A DNA stretch of 64,000 bases from Streptomyces griseochromogenes (GTDB lineage Bacteria; Actinomycetota; Actinomycetes; Streptomycetales; Streptomycetaceae). Shown here one piece after another: positions 8,718 through 17,307 of the stretch. Where the stretch lies: positions 3,472,001 through 3,536,000 of the forward strand of contig NZ_CP016279.1 of NCBI RefSeq assembly GCF_001542625.1. The letters are read 5' to 3'. Under the pieces are notes generated by a model. That model saw only the letters and a list, made by a program, of their open reading frames with translations, made no database searches and was not told where the DNA came from. Numbering within the stretch: the first letter of the stretch is position 1; every line of letters starts with the position of its first letter. Both the position numbers and the translations under genes were made by a program.

Positions 8718-9503
8718 TCAGCCCTGTGGTGGCGCGCTCTTGATCACCGCGAAGCGGACGCCGTACGGGTCGGCGAGCTTGGCCATGCGGCCGACGCCCT
8801 CCACGGTCGTCGCCGGCATGCGCACCGTGCCACCCAGCCCCTGTGCCTTCTCGACCAGGGCGTCCGTGTCCTCGACCTCGAAGTACGGCAGCCAGTGGGC
8901 GTCGGTCTCCGTCGGGTCGTCGGCCAGCGGGACCATCCCGCCGAACATCGTGTCCTCTCCGGCACCGCCAGGGTTGACACAGGTGTACGTACCGCCCGGG
9001 AACGGCACGGCCGAGGTCTCCAGTCCGAGGACCCGGTGGTAGAAAGCGGCGGCCGCGGCGATGTCCGGCGTGTACAGCTCGACCCAGCACAGCGCACCCG
9101 GCTCGTTCGCCGCGTCCACGCCCTTGGTCCGGCCGGGCTGCCAGATCCCGAACGGCACGCCCGCCTGGTCGGCGAGAACCGCCATGTGCCCCTGGCCCAT
9201 CACGTCCAGGGGCTGGAACAGCACGCTGCCGTGGGCCTGTTCGGCCGCCTTGGCGGTGGCCTGCGCGTCCGCGCTCTGGAAGTACACCGTCCAGGCGGGC
9301 GGACCCTGATCCGGGCCGGTCTGCATACCGCCGGCGACGGTCCTGCCGTCCAGCTGGAAGAAGCCGTAGCCGCCGGCGTCCGGCCCGGCCGACTGGAACC
9401 GCCAGCCGAACAGACCGCCGTAGAAGGACTGGGCGCCCTCGATGTCGGGGGTACCGACGTCGATCCAGTTGGGAGCGCCGTCCACGAATCGGGTGGTGAG
9501 CAT
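8718..9503 (-). CDS. Double VOC (glyoxalase/bleomycin-resistance fold) protein
   Basis: 261 residues with two tandem vicinal-oxygen-chelate domains. The first (about 9-120) begins APNWIDVGTPDIEGAQSFYGGLFGW; the second (about 130-258) begins GALCWVELYTPDIAAAAAFYHRVLGLE. The shared pattern PDxxxAxxFYxxxxG is typical of the family, whose members bind metals, extradiol substrates, thiols or antibiotics. The substrate cannot be told from sequence. ATG 9503 is preceded by AAGGAGGGCG; longer versions upstream have no ribosome site. It is a single gene reading away from the WhiB-like gene. Confidence 0.85.
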   Translation of the reverse strand: MLTTRFVDGAPNWIDVGTPDIEGAQSFYGGLFGWRFQSAGPDAGGYGFFQLDGRTVAGGMQTGPDQGPPAWTVYFQSADAQATAKAAEQAHGSVLFQPLDVMGQGHMAVLADQAGVPFGIWQPGRTKGVDAANEPGALCWVELYTPDIAAAAAFYHRVLGLETSAVPFPGGTYTCVNPGGAGEDTMFGGMVPLADDPTETDAHWLPYFEVEDTDALVEKAQGLGGTVRMPATTVEGVGRMAKLADPYGVRFAVIKSAPPQG

Positions 9504-9842
9504 CTTCGCCCTCCTTGAAAGCGAGCCCACGAGATGGGCCTGTCCGCTGCACTGCCGAGTCTTGCACCGCCCACTGACAACCGCCGCCCCGCGCCGCCGT
9601 GCGCCGGGCCGATACCCCCCGGTCGCCCTGGACGGCGAGCGGGACTCCGGCAGGCCTCTCGCGGGCCTGTCGTAGCGTGCTCGAAGGCTTCTCCGGGTTC
9701 TTCGGGATTTCTTGCCGATGCCGCGCGCCGCCGTGCGGCGGCCTGTCCCGGGGAGCATGATCGGGGGTGGCGCAGGGGCCCCGGCCGCGTCGTTGACCTG
9801 GCGTTGATCGAACGTTTTTCGCCGCCCGGCACGATCCTGGCC
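9504..9842. other. Intergenic region between divergent VOC and WhiB-like genes
   Basis: 339 bp that must hold both promoters. I see no convincing open frame in it. TTGATC-like and CACGAT-like hexamers lie shortly before the WhiB-like start, but the spacing is poor, so I do not call a promoter. Confidence 0.4.
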
Positions 9843-10088
9843 ATGCACATCGAAACGATCACCCCGGCCGACACCGCCTGGCAGGCTCAGGCTCTGTGCG
9901 CGCAGACCGGGGCGGATTTCTTCTTCCCCGAGCCCGGCAGTTCGGTGCGCGAGGCGAAGCGCATCTGCGGCATGTGCGAGATGCGCTCGGCCTGCCTCGA
10001 CTACGCGCTCGACAACGACGAACGCTTCGGCGTCTGGGGCGGCCTGTCCGAGAAGGAACGGCTCGCCCTGCGGCGCACGTCCTCCTGA
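9843..10088 (+). CDS. WhiB-like (Wbl) iron-sulfur regulator
   Basis: 81 residues, the usual Wbl size. Four Cys (19, 42, 45, 51) in the C-x22-C-x2-C-x5-C arrangement should bind a 4Fe-4S cluster. The G-V-W-G-G turn at residues 63-67 contacts the sigma factor or core polymerase, and a basic C-terminus (KERLALRRTSS) can bind DNA. Wbl proteins are found only in actinobacteria and control development, redox response and antibiotic resistance. Which paralogue this is cannot be decided here. It is monocistronic, with a hairpin just downstream. Confidence 0.93.
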   Translation: MHIETITPADTAWQAQALCAQTGADFFFPEPGSSVREAKRICGMCEMRSACLDYALDNDERFGVWGGLSEKERLALRRTSS

Positions 10089-10095
10089 CGCCCCG

Positions 10096-10119
10096 CCGCC
10101 GGAAATCCGTGTCCGGCGG
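10096..10119 (+). terminator. Hairpin terminator after the WhiB-like gene
   Basis: CCGCCGGA (10096-10103) pairs perfectly with TCCGGCGG (10112-10119) around an 8-base loop, starting 8 bases after the stop codon. There is no U-tract, as is common in Streptomyces. Confidence 0.55.
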
Positions 10120-10152
10120 GACCGGGCGGGCGGTTAGGATCCCAGGGCGCGT

Positions 10153-10224
10153 CCGGAGGTAGCGCAGAGGCAGGCGCACCCGCATGGCATGCGGGTCACG
10201 CCGGTTCGAATCCGGTCGTCCGGA
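10153..10224 (+). tRNA. tRNA-like gene, anticodon GGC (nominally Ala)
   Basis: A cloverleaf can be drawn: T8 A9, D-stem GCGC/GCGC, anticodon stem CCCGC/GCGGG with loop ATGGCAT (anticodon GGC), and a T-arm with the TTCGAAT loop. In this register the acceptor has 6 of 7 pairs (one G-G mismatch). The pairing continues outward beyond position 1 (10148-10152 with 10224-10228), giving an unusually long stem. The G3-U70 pair that marks tRNA-Ala is absent (G3-C70). It may be an atypical, orthogonal or decayed tRNA. Confidence 0.6.
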
Positions 10225-10300
10225 CGCGTCTGCCGGTCCCGTGGAGCAGAGGCAGACTCGCCGCCTTCCCAGGGCGGTCACGCCGGTTCGAATCCGGTCG
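10194..10300 (+). repeat. 25-bp exact direct repeat in two tandem tRNA-like genes
   Basis: A 25-base sequence covering the end of the anticodon stem, the variable region, the T-arm and the next two bases is identical at 10194-10218 and 10276-10300 (period 82). Its core is GCCGGTTCGAATCCGG. This points to tandem duplication followed by divergence of anticodon and acceptor. Confidence 0.85.
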
Positions 10301-10306
10301 GGACCA
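10235..10306 (+). tRNA. tRNA-like gene, anticodon CCC (nominally Gly)
   Basis: The acceptor stem GGTCCCG/CGGGACC is a perfect 7 bp, with A73 and no encoded CCA. The anticodon stem CCGCC/GGCGG holds the loop TTCCCAG (anticodon CCC). The D-stem has only three good pairs (GAGC/ACTC) and the T-arm is shared with the preceding tRNA-like gene. Bacterial tRNA-Gly normally has U73 and C2-G71; here these are A73 and G2-C71. It is folded well enough to be a functional tRNA, but the identity is doubtful. Confidence 0.65.
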
Positions 10307-10343
10307 CTGCGGTACGACGGACAGGGCGGGCGGGGCGGGACGG

Positions 10344-11729
10344 ATGAACGAGGCGACCGGTGCGGCGGTCACCGAAGCGGTGGCCGACGACGCGGTGGTC
10401 GGCGGTGAGGCGGTCGGCGAGGCCGAGCTGGCGGTCTTCCACCGGATCGTGGGCAGGCTGCGGGCGCTGCCCGTCGACGACCCGGTGCGGCTGAGGGCCG
10501 AGCAGGTGGCTGCGTCCTTCGCCCGGGACGGACGGCTCAGGCGCCGCAAGGCACGTGGGGCGGAGGCCTCGGCGGCCGACGCCGCGGCGATGGCCGCGAC
10601 CGCCACCGGTGCCCTCGAACGCCGTGAGGACGCGCCGTTGGCCGGGCCCGGCGCCCCCGGAGTCTTCCGCAAGCCGCGCACCTGCTATGTCTGCAAGGCG
10701 CCGTATCGACGAGTCGACTCCTTCTACCATCTGCTCTGCCCCCGCTGCGCGGCCGACAACACCGCTCGCCGTGCCCTGAGCACGGACCTGAGCGGCCGTC
10801 GTGTGCTGCTCACCGGCGGCCGGGTGAAGATCGGCTTCCAGCTGGCGCTGATGATGCTCCGCGACGGCGCGGAACTGCTGGTCACCTCACGCTTCCCGCA
10901 CGACACCGTGCGCCGCTTCCGGGCCGCACCGGGCAGCGCACGCTGGCTGGACCGGCTCACCGTCCTCGCCGTCGACCTGCGTGATCCGCGCCAGGTGCTC
11001 GGCCTGTGCGAGGACCTCAGGCAGCAGGACCGGCCACTGGACATCCTGGTCAACAACGCCGCCCAGACGGTCCGGCGGCCGCCCGAGTCGTACGCGCTGC
11101 TCGCCGCCGGCGAGCACGACACATTGCCCCCGGGCGCGCGGCAGGCGCCCGGGTTCACACCGATCGGCTCGCTGCCGGGCTCGGCCACCTCCCTGCCCGT
11201 TGCGCTGCGGGAGGCCGACGAGGCCGGGCTGCTGCCGGACCCGTCCCCCGAGAACTCCTGGTCGGCACGGCTCGGCACACTGGACCCGGCCGAGGTCCTG
11301 GAGACACAGCTCGTCAACGCGCTCGCCCCGGCCCTGCTGTGCGACCGGCTGCTGCCGCTGCTGCTGGCCTCGCCGCACCCGCGCCGCTATGTCGTCAACG
11401 TCACCGCGGTGGAGGGCCGTTTCGCCGTCCGCAACAAGACCGCCGGTCATCCGCACACCAACATGGCCAAGGCCGCCCTGAACATGCTGACCCGCACCAG
11501 CGCCGCCGAACTCGCCGAGCGGGGCGTGCACATGTGCGCCGTCGACACCGGGTGGATCACCGACGAGAACCCGGCGCCGAAGAAGGCCCGGATGGCGGAC
11601 GCCGGTTTCCGCACCCCGCTGGACGTGGTGGACGGCGCGGCACGGGTCTACGACCCGATCGTGCGCGGCGAGGCAGGCGACCCGGTGTCCGGTGTGTTCC
11701 TGAAGGACTACCGGGAGGCGGAGTGGTGA
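10344..11729 (+). CDS. SDR-family protein with N-terminal zinc knuckle
   Basis: 461 residues. After a helical N-terminus (1-105) comes a four-Cys zinc-binding motif (Cys114, 117, 132, 135), then a short-chain dehydrogenase Rossmann domain: TGGRVKIG at 157-164 and NNAA at 237-240. The usual catalytic Ser and Tyr are replaced: the region reads VNVTAVEG, and HTNMAK has Thr372 where YxxxK needs Tyr; Lys376 remains. The protein may therefore bind a nucleotide without normal dehydrogenase chemistry. Its stop overlaps the GTG of the next gene (GTGA), so the two are translationally coupled. Function unknown. Confidence 0.85.
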   Translation: MNEATGAAVTEAVADDAVVGGEAVGEAELAVFHRIVGRLRALPVDDPVRLRAEQVAASFARDGRLRRRKARGAEASAADAAAMAATATGALERREDAPLAGPGAPGVFRKPRTCYVCKAPYRRVDSFYHLLCPRCAADNTARRALSTDLSGRRVLLTGGRVKIGFQLALMMLRDGAELLVTSRFPHDTVRRFRAAPGSARWLDRLTVLAVDLRDPRQVLGLCEDLRQQDRPLDILVNNAAQTVRRPPESYALLAAGEHDTLPPGARQAPGFTPIGSLPGSATSLPVALREADEAGLLPDPSPENSWSARLGTLDPAEVLETQLVNALAPALLCDRLLPLLLASPHPRRYVVNVTAVEGRFAVRNKTAGHPHTNMAKAALNMLTRTSAAELAERGVHMCAVDTGWITDENPAPKKARMADAGFRTPLDVVDGAARVYDPIVRGEAGDPVSGVFLKDYREAEW

Positions 11730-12915
11730 GCGAGGAGACGAGCGAGCCCATGACCGGGTTCGCCGGTGTCCCCGACCTCGTGCCCCGCCCCCTGGCCGAC
11801 CTCGACCCACTGCTGGACTGGCTGCGCGCCGGGCGCCCGGCGGGGGAGCGGCTGGACTTCGCGTCCGGTACGGCCCTGCCGGACGGGCGGCTGGACCTGT
11901 GCAAGCAGGGCGTCGGCGCCGAGGGGCCGCGCTGATCGCCGGAGCCCTGGCCGCCGGACCCTCGCCGGTGCGGCATCTGCTGCTCGGCACGGACGCGCTG
12001 GGCGACGCCGGAGCCGAGGCCGTGGCCGGGGCGGGCGTGGACGTCGAGACGCTCTATCTCGGCTGCAACGGCATCACCGCGGCCGGTGCCTGCCGGATCG
12101 CCGACCAGCTGCGGGCCTCCCCGCAGGTCGTCACCGGTGTCTGGCTCAAGCGCAACCCGCTGGGCGGGGCGGGCGGGCACGCGGCGGCCGAGCTCCTGGA
12201 GTCGGCACGGTCGTTGCGCACCCTCGACCTCGTCCAGACCGGGCTGGACCCGTCGGGCGCGGCCGTCCTCGCCGACGCGCTGCTCGCAGCGGAGCAGGGC
12301 GGGCGGCGGATCGAGCGGCTCTTCGTCGGGGGAAATCCGCTGGGCGAGGCGGGCGCTCGGGCCCTGGCCGCCGTGCTCGCCGCGGGCGCGGTCGACGAAC
12401 TGTACGTCTCCGCCGTCCGGTTGGGCGACGCCGGCGCCCTCCGGCTCGCCGAGGGTCTGGAGCGCGCACCGCACGGCCGGCTCATCCGGCTGTCCGTCGC
12501 CAGCAACGGCATCGGTCCACGGGCCGTCGTCCGTCTCGTCACGGCTGCCGCCGCGGCCGGCGTGACCCTGCTCGACCTCGGCCGGGTCCGGGCCGCCGCG
12601 GTCCTCGCGGCCGAGGACAACCACGTCGACCTCGCCGCCGCCGACGCCATCGGCCGGGCCCTCGCTCAGGCCGAGCACCGCCTCGGCCACCTCGTCCTCA
12701 CCCATACCGGCATGCGCAGCCCGGAGGCCCACCGCCTCCTCGACCACGCGGCCGATTCCCGCACCGCCACCCGCTACCGGCTGGGCAACGGCATCGCCAC
12801 CAGCGTCAAGCAGCGCCTGGCCGCCCTCAGCAGCCACATTCCCGCCCTCCCGATCCCACGGGACGTGGCGGCGGTCCGCAGCGTGTACCGAACGGCGCCG
12901 CCGGACGAGCAGTGA
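11726..12915 (+). pseudogene. Leucine-rich-repeat (ribonuclease-inhibitor-like) gene with a frameshift
   Basis: From GTG 11726 the frame reads VSEETSEPMTGFAGVPDLV... and ends at a stop at 11933-11935. The coding pattern then continues in another frame as AALIAGALAAGPSPVRHLLLG... to 12915. One extra base in the GGG run near 11923 would join them into about 396 residues. The second part has RNI-type repeats (TLYLGCNGITAAGACRIADQL, RLFVGGNPLGEAGARALAAVL, RLSVASNGIG), so a horseshoe protein-binding scaffold is expected. It is coupled to the upstream SDR gene by a GTGA overlap. It may be a real break or a sequence error. Confidence 0.7.
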
Positions 12916-12939
12916 GCCGGAGGACAAGCCTTCCTCCGC

Positions 12940-14736
12940 TCAGCCGCGTCTCATCGTCGTGAAGACCTCCGTCCAGAACCGCTGCTGCTCCTCCGACGCG
13001 CCCACCAGGTAGGTCGCCCGCAGCTTCGCGGGCAGCAGGCGCACCAGGCGGGCGACCGGCCCCCGGTGCTTCTTCAGCTGGGAGAGTTCCGCGTTCGCGA
13101 GGATCTGGTGGACGGTGTCACTGTCGTCGCCGCCCTCGGTGGAGTGCTCGGCGGCCCGGCGAAGGCGTGCCTCCCAGGCGTCGGTATCGCGGGCGAGTTC
13201 GCGCAGGCCGGTGACCTGGCGGTCGCTCAGGCGGTCGATCAGCGCGGTGAGCGGCACGGGCGCGTACTCGCCGTCGCCGAGGTACATCGTGCCCATCTCC
13301 AGCGGCAGTCCACGCCGGTGCAGCTTGATGAGCCGCTCCAGAGTGCGCTTGGTGATCCAGGCACGGCCCTCGTCGTCGATGTCGTGCTTCCACCACTCCA
13401 GCACCGTTTCGGCGTCGGAGCCGTAGCGGGACAGCAGCCACTCGTTGGCCGGGACGTCCTCGGGCTCCACGGTGAGCGAGGCGGTGAAGCGGGTCGCCTG
13501 AGTGATGTTGTTCCTGGACACCAGCAGCTTGCGGCCCAGGTGGTACGGCGGGTTCTGTACGGCGATCTGGGCGCGCAGGTTCTCGATCCGCCGTCCTGCC
13601 AGCGACCACTCCTGGGTGATCTCCATCAGCTTGGCGAACGCGGCCCTGTCCTTGGGCCGGTTGTACTCGTCCCAGACGATCGCCTTCGGCTCCGGGCCGG
13701 TGAACTTCGCCGCCAGCAGGTTCTCGAGCGTGCCGTCCGGGGACGGGACGGGCGCGCACAGGTCCTCGACATTGGTCACGGGCAGCGAGAAGTACAGCGG
13801 TTCCCGGCCCATCCCCTCGCGCAGGGTCTCCCGCACGGCCTCCGTCTTGCCGCACCCCGGCGGGCCCTGGAGCAGCACCGTCCAGCGGTTGCGCAGCGCG
13901 GCCCGGACGACCTGCCGGACCGGATCCGCGATCCTCGCCGGATTGGCGACGCCCACCGCCTCCGCGATCCGGTCGAGTACCTCGGCCGTGCGGTCGTGTC
14001 CGGGCCTGCCGTCCGGGCCGGGCTCGGCCAGCCGCAGCCGTGCGCCGTCGAGCAGGGGCAGGCCCCAGCGCAGCGGGAACCCCTCCCGGGCGTTCGCCAG
14101 GATGTGGTCCAGGGTGCGCGGGGACAGCAGCTCGCGCAGGGCGGGGGAGAGCGACGCCCACAGGCTGAACACCGCACGCAGGTCCCACGGGCGGTACTTG
14201 GCCGCCAGGTGCCGGCGCCAGGAGGTGTCGTTCGCCGTGATCCGCAAGGTCACCATGCGGTCGAGCAGCGCCAGGTCCCCACGCCGGGCCGACGTCTCGG
14301 ACAGCGACTCGTTGTCCGTGAGGAACACGCCCACACAGCCGAGGGCCCGCAGATCGTGCTCGCCCAGGGTCCAGTTGCAGGCGATCTGCATCAGCTGCGA
14401 CTGGATCGTGTCGCCGGCCTGCAGCGAGTCGTCGACGAGCAGTACGAACGGGCGGCCCGGCGTGAGCTGGCTCATCACCAGCTGGCGCAGCACCAGTTCA
14501 CCGGTGTGCGGATCGCGCACGGGCGCGTTGACGAGCAGGTCGTCCGGCGTCAGGTTCGCCGCGGGCACGTACACCAGGGACGTGTCCGGGTGGGCGCGGG
14601 CCAGGTGCGAGAAGAACGTCGCCGTCTTGCCGATGCCGTGCTCGCCGAAGACCTGACCGGTCTGTCCCATGTCGATCATCGCGTCGATGAACGACTCCAG
14701 CCGGGAGGCCGTGGTCGTCTCCGTGTGTGTGGTCAT
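12940..14736 (-). CDS. Double AAA+ ATPase (MoxR/dynein-related type)
   Basis: 598 residues with two ATPase modules. The first has Walker A GEHGIGKT (31-38) and Walker B-like PFVLLVDDS (96-104). The second has Walker A GPPGCGKT (291-298) and Walker B AIVWDEYNR (352-360), followed by a sensor-like VSRNNITQATRF. MoxR-type ATPases work as chaperones with VWA-domain partners, and the gene just upstream on this strand encodes one, 7 bp away, so they form an operon. The first module's Walker B reads DD rather than DE, so it may bind but hydrolyse ATP poorly. The target is unknown. Confidence 0.85.
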   Translation of the reverse strand: MTTHTETTTASRLESFIDAMIDMGQTGQVFGEHGIGKTATFFSHLARAHPDTSLVYVPAANLTPDDLLVNAPVRDPHTGELVLRQLVMSQLTPGRPFVLLVDDSLQAGDTIQSQLMQIACNWTLGEHDLRALGCVGVFLTDNESLSETSARRGDLALLDRMVTLRITANDTSWRRHLAAKYRPWDLRAVFSLWASLSPALRELLSPRTLDHILANAREGFPLRWGLPLLDGARLRLAEPGPDGRPGHDRTAEVLDRIAEAVGVANPARIADPVRQVVRAALRNRWTVLLQGPPGCGKTEAVRETLREGMGREPLYFSLPVTNVEDLCAPVPSPDGTLENLLAAKFTGPEPKAIVWDEYNRPKDRAAFAKLMEITQEWSLAGRRIENLRAQIAVQNPPYHLGRKLLVSRNNITQATRFTASLTVEPEDVPANEWLLSRYGSDAETVLEWWKHDIDDEGRAWITKRTLERLIKLHRRGLPLEMGTMYLGDGEYAPVPLTALIDRLSDRQVTGLRELARDTDAWEARLRRAAEHSTEGGDDSDTVHQILANAELSQLKKHRGPVARLVRLLPAKLRATYLVGASEEQQRFWTEVFTTMRRG

Positions 14737-14743
14737 CTTCCGT

Positions 14744-16147
14744 CTACCGCGATCCTGTGGTGACGCGATGGGAGTCCATCGCGGGTCGGTGCCGTTCGGG
14801 CCATTCGTCGCCGCCCTCGGTGATCAGCCAGATCCATTTCTCCGGCTCGGCGGGTGTGATCGGCGGGGCGTACCCGTCGGTGAGGACCACGACGGCGTCC
14901 GGAACGGCGTCCAGCCGGCGGCCGCCCACCTCCGTGCGGCCCTCGACGTAGTCCGCGACCGCCTGGAAGCTCGTGCCGCCACCGCCGTACACATGCTCGC
15001 CCGGCCGGAAAGGCATCACCACCGCGTCGAAGGACAGCCAGTGTGCCTCCACCCCGTCGATGCGGCCGACGAGTTCGGTGAGCCAGTGGATCACGTGCTG
15101 GGGCATCGAACCGGAGGTGTCGTAGGCGATCACCAGCACCTTCTCCCGGACCGGGCCGCGCCGGGCGAGCACCGGGTCCTGGCCGAGGGCCGCCAGCAGC
15201 GCGCCCCGCTTCTTGGGGTACACGAGCCGCTCGCCCTCGCGGAGCCTGGAACCCAGCACGTCCACGAGCCAGCGCTGCCACCAGTCGACGGTCCGCGTGC
15301 GCGTCGTCTCGCCGCGCAGCATGCCGGCGCCGAGCTTCCCCCAGATCCGGGCGGCCCGCGCCGAACCGTCCTCGGTACGGCCCATCAGGTCCAGCAGCTC
15401 GCGCTCCGCGCCCGCGTGGCCGCGGCGGGCCGCCAGCAGGGAGTTGAGCAGCGCGGAGGAGGTGATCGCGTCGACGGTCTCCTGGTCGGCGGGGACGAGG
15501 CCGTCCACCAGGTGCGCGCACAGCGGTTCCGGGACGGGGGGCCGGTGCATCCGCTTCAGCTCGCCGTAGACCCGCAGGTCCGTCTCGATGAACCGTTCGT
15601 ACGGCACCGGCTCCAGGGCGTGTGCCGTCAGGTCCGCCACGTAGCCGTCGTACACCGCCCGGGGGTCGATGCCGGTGGGCCGGCCGTCCAGGAGCGGGAG
15701 TTCCTCCCGGTCGAGGCGAACCAGCGCCACGTGGTTGATCGCCACTTCGGCGGCCAGCGTGAACACCGGGTCGGCACGCAGCTCGTCGTCGGCGAACAGA
15801 TGGCGGTGCACCAGGTGCCGTGCCTCGTGGAAGAGCACGAACTTCACACCGTCCAGGCCCAGCCGGACGAAGAAGTCAGGGTTGTACAGCAGCAGGCAGG
15901 AGCCGTCGCCGGAGGCGACCACCGCGGCCGTGTCCACCGCGGTCGTCGGGATCTGGTGCCGGCATTTGCTGTACAGCCAGGAGGCCACCGCCGACTGGGT
16001 GAGACCGAAGTCCAGCAGCGCGGCCTCTTTCAGCCGCCGCGCCTCCTCGACCACCGCCGGGTCCGCCGGGCGGTACCGCTCGATCGCCCTGCGGTCGGCG
16101 AGGTCCACCACCGGCGCGCGCGGCCGCCCCCGCTCTCCGTACGCCAT
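14744..16147 (-). CDS. VWA-domain/metallopeptidase-like protein, partner of the AAA+ ATPase
   Basis: 467 residues from ATG 16147. The N-terminal half resembles putative metallopeptidases of the VWA-like (DUF2201-type) family: FHEARHLVHRH supplies an HExxH site at residues 107-111. The C-terminal half is a von Willebrand A-like domain with a MIDAS motif, DTSGS (343-347), the loop GGGGTS (388-393) and LTDGY near 422. It is cotranscribed with the AAA+ gene. Known MoxR-VWA pairs insert metals or remodel protein complexes; the actual substrate here is not evident. A longer version from 16207 is possible but lacks a clear ribosome site. Confidence 0.85.
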   Translation of the reverse strand: MAYGERGRPRAPVVDLADRRAIERYRPADPAVVEEARRLKEAALLDFGLTQSAVASWLYSKCRHQIPTTAVDTAAVVASGDGSCLLLYNPDFFVRLGLDGVKFVLFHEARHLVHRHLFADDELRADPVFTLAAEVAINHVALVRLDREELPLLDGRPTGIDPRAVYDGYVADLTAHALEPVPYERFIETDLRVYGELKRMHRPPVPEPLCAHLVDGLVPADQETVDAITSSALLNSLLAARRGHAGAERELLDLMGRTEDGSARAARIWGKLGAGMLRGETTRTRTVDWWQRWLVDVLGSRLREGERLVYPKKRGALLAALGQDPVLARRGPVREKVLVIAYDTSGSMPQHVIHWLTELVGRIDGVEAHWLSFDAVVMPFRPGEHVYGGGGTSFQAVADYVEGRTEVGGRRLDAVPDAVVVLTDGYAPPITPAEPEKWIWLITEGGDEWPERHRPAMDSHRVTTGSR

Positions 16148-16236
16148 GTGCCGTACCCCCGTACCGTGATTCCCCCGTGCCTCCTTGGTACCAGCCCGCA
16201 CCGACAACGGGCCAAGGCATTACGCTCGGCGCCAAG

Positions 16237-16313
16237 GGCGGGGCCGTAGCGCAGAGGCAGACGCACCGGTCTGCAAAACCGGAACACGCTGGTTCGAATC
16301 CGGCCGCCCCGCC
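16237..16313 (+). tRNA. tRNA-like gene, anticodon GCA (nominally Cys)
   Basis: The anticodon stem CCGGT/ACCGG holds the loop CTGCAAA (anticodon GCA). The T-arm GCTGG-TTCGAAT-CCGGC resembles the two tRNA-like genes 6 kb upstream, and the D-arm has the same AGAGGCAG loop. In the normal register the acceptor has two mismatches. A better pairing is GGCGGGG (16237-16243) with CCCCGCC (16307-16313) plus two pairs and a bulged C. U73, the main identity base for tRNA-Cys, is not present. It is possibly an unconventional or decayed tRNA. It lies between the divergent VWA gene and a hypothetical gene. Confidence 0.55.
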
Positions 16314-16325
16314 CCCTCGGCCCGC

Positions 16326-17165
16326 TCAGGCGATGGCGCCGGCGGTCGCGATCAGCTCGGGTGCCGTGCCGCGGAAGGTGTCGACGAGCTGGGCCAGGAC
16401 CGCCCAGGCTTCCACGCGGTCCCCCAAGTGCTCGTGCACGAGCGGACGCAGGGCGTCCTCGGCCTCCTGGGCCCGCGCCGGGAACAGCGTCCGGCCCATG
16501 GACAGCACCTGGAGCACCGGGGCGGCGGAGCGATGCGCCGTCGCGTACTCGGCGGGGCCGTCGAGCACCCCTGCCTGTCGCACACGGTGCGTGAACTTGG
16601 GATGCGAACCGAACCGCGCGCGCAGTGCGGGCGGGCAGTCGGGGCGCACGGACAGTGCCCAGCGGACGTAGCCGGGCAGCGGGCCTTCGCCGTCGGCCGC
16701 GGCCGCGGCCGCCCAGTCGGCCGGCGTGAGGACCATCGAGGCCGCCGCGCGTGCCGTGCTCATGGACCGGGCGGCACGCAGGGCGCCGGCCAGCCCGAGA
16801 CGGACGTAGCTCTCCGGGGTCTCCGGCTCCTCGCCGTGCAGGGTGGGGTGGACCGGGACGGGCTCGGTGCGTCCGGCCCCGAACGGCACACCCCGGGCGA
16901 TGGCCCGCCGCAGCCCGGCGTCGGTGCCCATGAACCGCCACACCACCGCGTTGAGGTCCGGATCGTCCTCCTGCAGGACCCACAGCACCACCGAGGCGGG
17001 CAGCACGTTCCCCCACGCCCATGCGCGCTCCAGCCGCCGCCGGACCGCCCGCGGATCCTCGGGTCCGGGCAACCCCGTCCGCTCCCGGACCCGCCCGGCG
17101 GTCTCGTCGTCGATCAGACGCAGCAGAAAGCCCGCCGCCTGCTCGGCCCTGGTGTGATCACGCAT
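16326..17165 (-). CDS. Hypothetical helical protein
   Basis: 279 residues from ATG 17165 (MRDHTRAEQAAGFL). The composition is Ala/Arg-rich and mostly helical, with repeated short helices such as YVRLGLAGALRAARSMSTARAAASMVL and ALRARFGSHPKFTHRV. There is no signal peptide, membrane segment or catalytic motif. Codon use is normal for the strain, so the gene is real. It ends just beside the Cys-anticodon tRNA-like gene. I do not recognise the family; a HEAT-like scaffold is possible. Confidence 0.65.
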   Translation of the reverse strand: MRDHTRAEQAAGFLLRLIDDETAGRVRERTGLPGPEDPRAVRRRLERAWAWGNVLPASVVLWVLQEDDPDLNAVVWRFMGTDAGLRRAIARGVPFGAGRTEPVPVHPTLHGEEPETPESYVRLGLAGALRAARSMSTARAAASMVLTPADWAAAAAADGEGPLPGYVRWALSVRPDCPPALRARFGSHPKFTHRVRQAGVLDGPAEYATAHRSAAPVLQVLSMGRTLFPARAQEAEDALRPLVHEHLGDRVEAWAVLAQLVDTFRGTAPELIATAGAIA

Positions 17166-17307
17166 GCGGGCATGATGCCGCAGGCCACCGACGGCCCGCA
17201 CCGTCGATTCCGCACGCGCGCGTACGGCATCGACATGGTTCGGTCATACCCGTGGGCACGGTGAGCCGGGTCGGTGCCCAGGCTCACCGCGCCCACGGGC
17301 TGGGCGA

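Noticed and set aside
13066..14763. 565-codon plus-strand frame
   Set aside because: Antisense to the AAA+ ATPase gene, whose Walker motifs are clear. The antisense product has no recognisable domain.
10153..16313. Integrated mobile island with tRNA attachment sites
   Set aside because: No integrase, transposase or relaxase is present. The shared sequences are tRNA arms rather than convincing att repeats, and base composition does not change.
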